Source: Halarchaeum grantii
GTDB taxonomy: Archaea; Halobacteriota; Halobacteria; Halobacteriales; Halobacteriaceae
DNA length: 64,000 bases
Reading direction: 5' to 3'
Assembly: GCF_014647455.2 (NCBI RefSeq)
Contig: NZ_BMPF01000001.1
Span: forward strand, 682,001 to 746,000
Position numbers and translations under genes: made by a program. This document shows positions 62,143-64,000 of the stretch, in pieces. Under the pieces are notes generated by a model. That model had not been told where the DNA came from and did no database searches. It saw nothing but the letters and a program-made list of their open reading frames with translations. Position 1 is the first letter of the stretch. Each line of letters begins with the position of its first letter.

Positions 62143-62766
62143 ATGAGCGACGCAGACGCCGGGAGCGAGGGCGAGTACGTCCGAACGGCGGAGGAAGTCG
62201 AGAACGCGCGCCAAGACGTCATCGCGGTGAACAACGCGGACGAGCCCGAGGGGCTGGTCAATCGCCTCGACGCCCACACGGGCGACGGCGTCCGCCACCG
62301 GGCGTTCACCTGCGTGCTCTTCGACGAGGACGGGCGCGTCCTCCTCGCGCAGCGCGCCGCGCGCAAGCGCCTCTGGGACACCCACTGGGACGGCACCGTC
62401 GCCTCCCACCCCGTCGAGGGCCAGTCGCAGGTCGAGGCGACGGAGGAGCGCCTCGAGGAGGAGCTCGGCGTGACGCCCGACCAGTACGACGACCTCGAGG
62501 TCACCGACCGCTTCGAGTACAAGCGCCACTACCTCGACGAGGGCGTCGAGTGGGAGGTCTGCGCGGTCCTGCAGGCGACGCTCCACGACACGACGCTCGA
62601 CCCGGACGAGGCCGAGGTCGGCGGCGTGCTCTGGGCGGACTACGAGGACCTCTGGGAGAACCCGCGCCACTACCGCCAGCTGCGCTTCTGCCCGTGGTTC
62701 GACATCGCGCTTCGCCGCGACCTCACGGGCGACGCGGACCCGGACGCCGGCGGCCCTCGGGAGTGA
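62143..62766 (+). CDS. idi: Isopentenyl-diphosphate delta-isomerase, type I
   Basis: A 207-residue Nudix-fold isomerase that interconverts IPP and DMAPP for archaeal lipid synthesis. The characteristic regions are HRAFTCVLFDEDGRVLLAQR, LWDTHWDGTVASHPVEGQS and the Nudix-like EATEERLEEELG. A 25-residue acidic N-terminus and a Pro/Gly/Asp-rich end are additions. A TATA-like CCATTTGTAG starts 32 bases upstream. Confidence 0.94.
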   Translation: MSDADAGSEGEYVRTAEEVENARQDVIAVNNADEPEGLVNRLDAHTGDGVRHRAFTCVLFDEDGRVLLAQRAARKRLWDTHWDGTVASHPVEGQSQVEATEERLEEELGVTPDQYDDLEVTDRFEYKRHYLDEGVEWEVCAVLQATLHDTTLDPDEAEVGGVLWADYEDLWENPRHYRQLRFCPWFDIALRRDLTGDADPDAGGPRE

Positions 62767-62789
62767 CCGTGGTTCCGTAGGAACCACGG
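62767..62789. terminator. Perfect 10-bp hairpin after idi
   Basis: CCGTGGTTCC, a GTA loop and GGAACCACGG directly follow the idi stop. It could terminate or stabilise the idi transcript. There is no T-tract. A copy of GGAACCACG recurs near 62850. Confidence 0.5.
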
Positions 62790-62981
62790 AGAAACGAGCG
62801 GGGAGGGACGACCCGCGAGTAACCGTCGCGCCGAGCGCGAGCGAGGAACCACGAAAAGGCGAGCGCTGACCGGCGGGAAGCGCGAATGACGCGGTTCCTG
62901 CGGAGCCGCGACGAACGCGAGCGCGATAGCTCGACGCCGCGCGTCCGCGAGTCTCTTGGGTGCGCGGCACGTCGTCGGCGT
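62790..62981. other. Repeat-like intergenic stretch
   Basis: No gene is supported. It contains a second GGAACCACG near 62850 and an imperfect palindrome (GCGGTTCC-TGC-GGAGCCGC, about 62890-62908), related to the hairpin after idi. These read as decayed copies of a short palindromic repeat. Confidence 0.4.
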
Positions 62982-63641
62982 ATGACCGAGACGCAGGACG
63001 CCCTCACGGGACAGGTCGCGCTCGTCACCGGCGCCACGACCGACGTGGGGCGCGCGGTGGCGGCGGGGTTGGCGGCGCGCGAGGCGACCGTGTACGCGGC
63101 GACGGAGTCGATGAGCGACGACGTCCCCGAGGGCTGTGAGCACGTCCTCCTCGACGTCACACAGGAGGGCGACGTCGAGGCGGTTGTGGACGGCATCTAC
63201 GCCGAGACGGAGCGCCTCGACGTGCTCGTGAACGCGGCGGAGTTCGGCCGCCCCGACGAGGGGCGGGACACCGTCGTGACGGAGGACGCGACCCGACTCG
63301 ACCGGGCGCTCGCGACGAACGTTCGCGGACCGATGGTGCTCGCGAAGCACGCCCTCCCGCTGTTGCTCCAGCAGCGCGCGCCCCGCGTCGTGAACGTCGG
63401 GAGCGCGCTCGGCCCCGCCGTCGGGTCGGGAGCGCCGGGCTATCAGGTGTCGAAGGCGGGCCTCGAGGCGTTCACGGCGTACCTCGACGCCGAATACGGC
63501 TCCCGGGGGTTGTTGGCGAACACGGCGTACGGCCCCGAGGGCGACGACGAGCGGGTGGCGGAGACGGCGCTGTGGCTCGCGCGACTCGCGGGCGGCGGCC
63601 CGATGGGCGAGGCGTTCGTCGGCCCGGACGAGCGCGTCTAA
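62982..63641 (+). CDS. Divergent short-chain dehydrogenase/reductase
   Basis: A 219-residue SDR from ATG at 62982 (MTETQDALTGQVALVTGA). The nucleotide motif is TGATTDVGRA, with Asp for the usual second Gly of TGxxxGxG. The NNAG-type motif is NAAEFG. The catalytic Ser (NVGSALGP) and Tyr-x3-Lys (YQVSK) are present. The fold is therefore complete, but cofactor binding may be altered. Convergent with the next gene, with a four-base stop overlap. Confidence 0.82.
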   Translation: MTETQDALTGQVALVTGATTDVGRAVAAGLAAREATVYAATESMSDDVPEGCEHVLLDVTQEGDVEAVVDGIYAETERLDVLVNAAEFGRPDEGRDTVVTEDATRLDRALATNVRGPMVLAKHALPLLLQQRAPRVVNVGSALGPAVGSGAPGYQVSKAGLEAFTAYLDAEYGSRGLLANTAYGPEGDDERVAETALWLARLAGGGPMGEAFVGPDERV

Positions 63642-63892
63642 GTGCGCGAGGCCTGCACGGACCAGAGCGCGGCGACGGCGAGAATCAGCGCGGGCACCAT
63701 CGCGGCGGCCATGTAGGCGTTCTCGAAGCCGAGGAAGGCGGGCGGCCACGCGTAGACGACGGCCGGCGCGACGATGCCGGCGAACGCGACGACGCCGACG
63801 AGTATCCACGACTGGCGTTCCGAGAGGCCGTCGGCGTCGCTGTCGGGGTTCGCCGGTTCGTGGACGTACGTGTCCGCGGCGTCTGACGCCAT
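63638..63892 (-). CDS. Small two-span membrane protein
   Basis: An 84-residue protein from ATG at 63892. It has an acidic N-terminus and two hydrophobic segments (WILVGVVAFAGIVAPAVVYAW and AYMAAAMVPALILAVAAL). An in-frame GTG at 63895 directly precedes the ATG. The layout resembles small haloarchaeal proteins of unknown function. The stop overlaps the SDR stop on the other strand. Confidence 0.65.
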   Translation of the reverse strand: MASDAADTYVHEPANPDSDADGLSERQSWILVGVVAFAGIVAPAVVYAWPPAFLGFENAYMAAAMVPALILAVAALWSVQASRT

Positions 63893-63981
63893 CACCGGTG
63901 CGTATCGGCGGCGCCCCCATAGCCTTGCCGGTCGTCGGGCGCGGTGACAACGGCTTTGCGGGTGGCGACGCCACCACGGAT

Positions 63982-64000
63982 ATGGTCGACTTCCAGTCCC
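63982..64000 (+). CDS. Start of a gene cut by the window edge
   Basis: ATG at 63982 opens MVDFQS and runs off the end. The upstream gap to 63892 is plausible for a promoter. Haloarchaeal MoaB-type molybdenum cofactor proteins can begin like this, but six residues are too few for an assignment. Confidence 0.3.

Overview
The window is chromosomal DNA from a haloarchaeon (class Halobacteria). It is GC-rich, its proteins are strongly acidic, and it carries archaeal-type ribosomal clusters, Cdc48, RadB, a DUF106 insertase homologue, archaeal tRNAs with no encoded CCA, and an intron-split elongator tRNA-Met. I cannot assign a genus.

Bases 1 to about 6578 look like the right-hand part of an integrated virus or virus-related plasmid. 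Tightly coupled rightward genes (a membrane protein cut by the window edge, an unknown protein, a P-loop ATPase and four small proteins) converge on a leftward unit (a 45-residue zinc protein and a 672-residue zinc-finger/wHTH protein). The 356-bp gap between them holds a run of perfect inverted repeats. The element abuts the 3' end of a leftward tRNA-Pro(GGG). The ATPase and the genes before it recall the conserved block of pleolipoviruses. No integrase is visible; one may lie beyond the left edge.

Bases 6579-24168 are one long leftward cluster. From its promoter end it reads: SPOUT methyltransferase, uL3, uL4, uL23, uL2, uS19, uL22, uS3, uL29, RNase P subunit Rnp1, uS17, uL14, uL24, eS4, uL5, uS14, uS8, uL6, eL32, eL19, uL18, uS5, uL30, uL15, SecY, adenylate kinase, DUF106 insertase, CMP kinase, Cbf5, tRNA-Pro. 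Ribosome assembly, protein export, nucleotide supply and RNA modification are thus transcribed together.

Bases 24383-37211 are mixed housekeeping genes: tRNA-Gly, a thiamine-binding-like protein, methenyl-H4MPT cyclohydrolase, a GTPBP1-type GTPase that has lost two GTP-binding motifs, PyrF, eS8, Cdc48, LarC, RadB, and a CBS protein with a ribosome-hibernation-like tail. After tRNA-Val, 37635-41483 is the trpDFEG operon, preceded by helically phased TGTACA boxes. A class II ribonucleotide reductase follows, with an unusual leader. Then come a Tat lipoprotein sugar dehydrogenase, a VTT membrane protein, DUF5830 and coiled-coil proteins, the split tRNA-Met, a DMT exporter, a CBS protein, an RNase H-like protein, a malic enzyme-phosphotransacetylase fusion with a VOC protein, a complete polar-amino-acid ABC transporter, a zinc alcohol dehydrogenase, isopentenyl-diphosphate isomerase and a divergent SDR.

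I saw no CRISPR array, insertion sequence or rRNA gene. The least explained items are the GTPase with missing motifs, the trp operator array, the ribonucleotide reductase leader and the inverted-repeat cluster in the integrated element.
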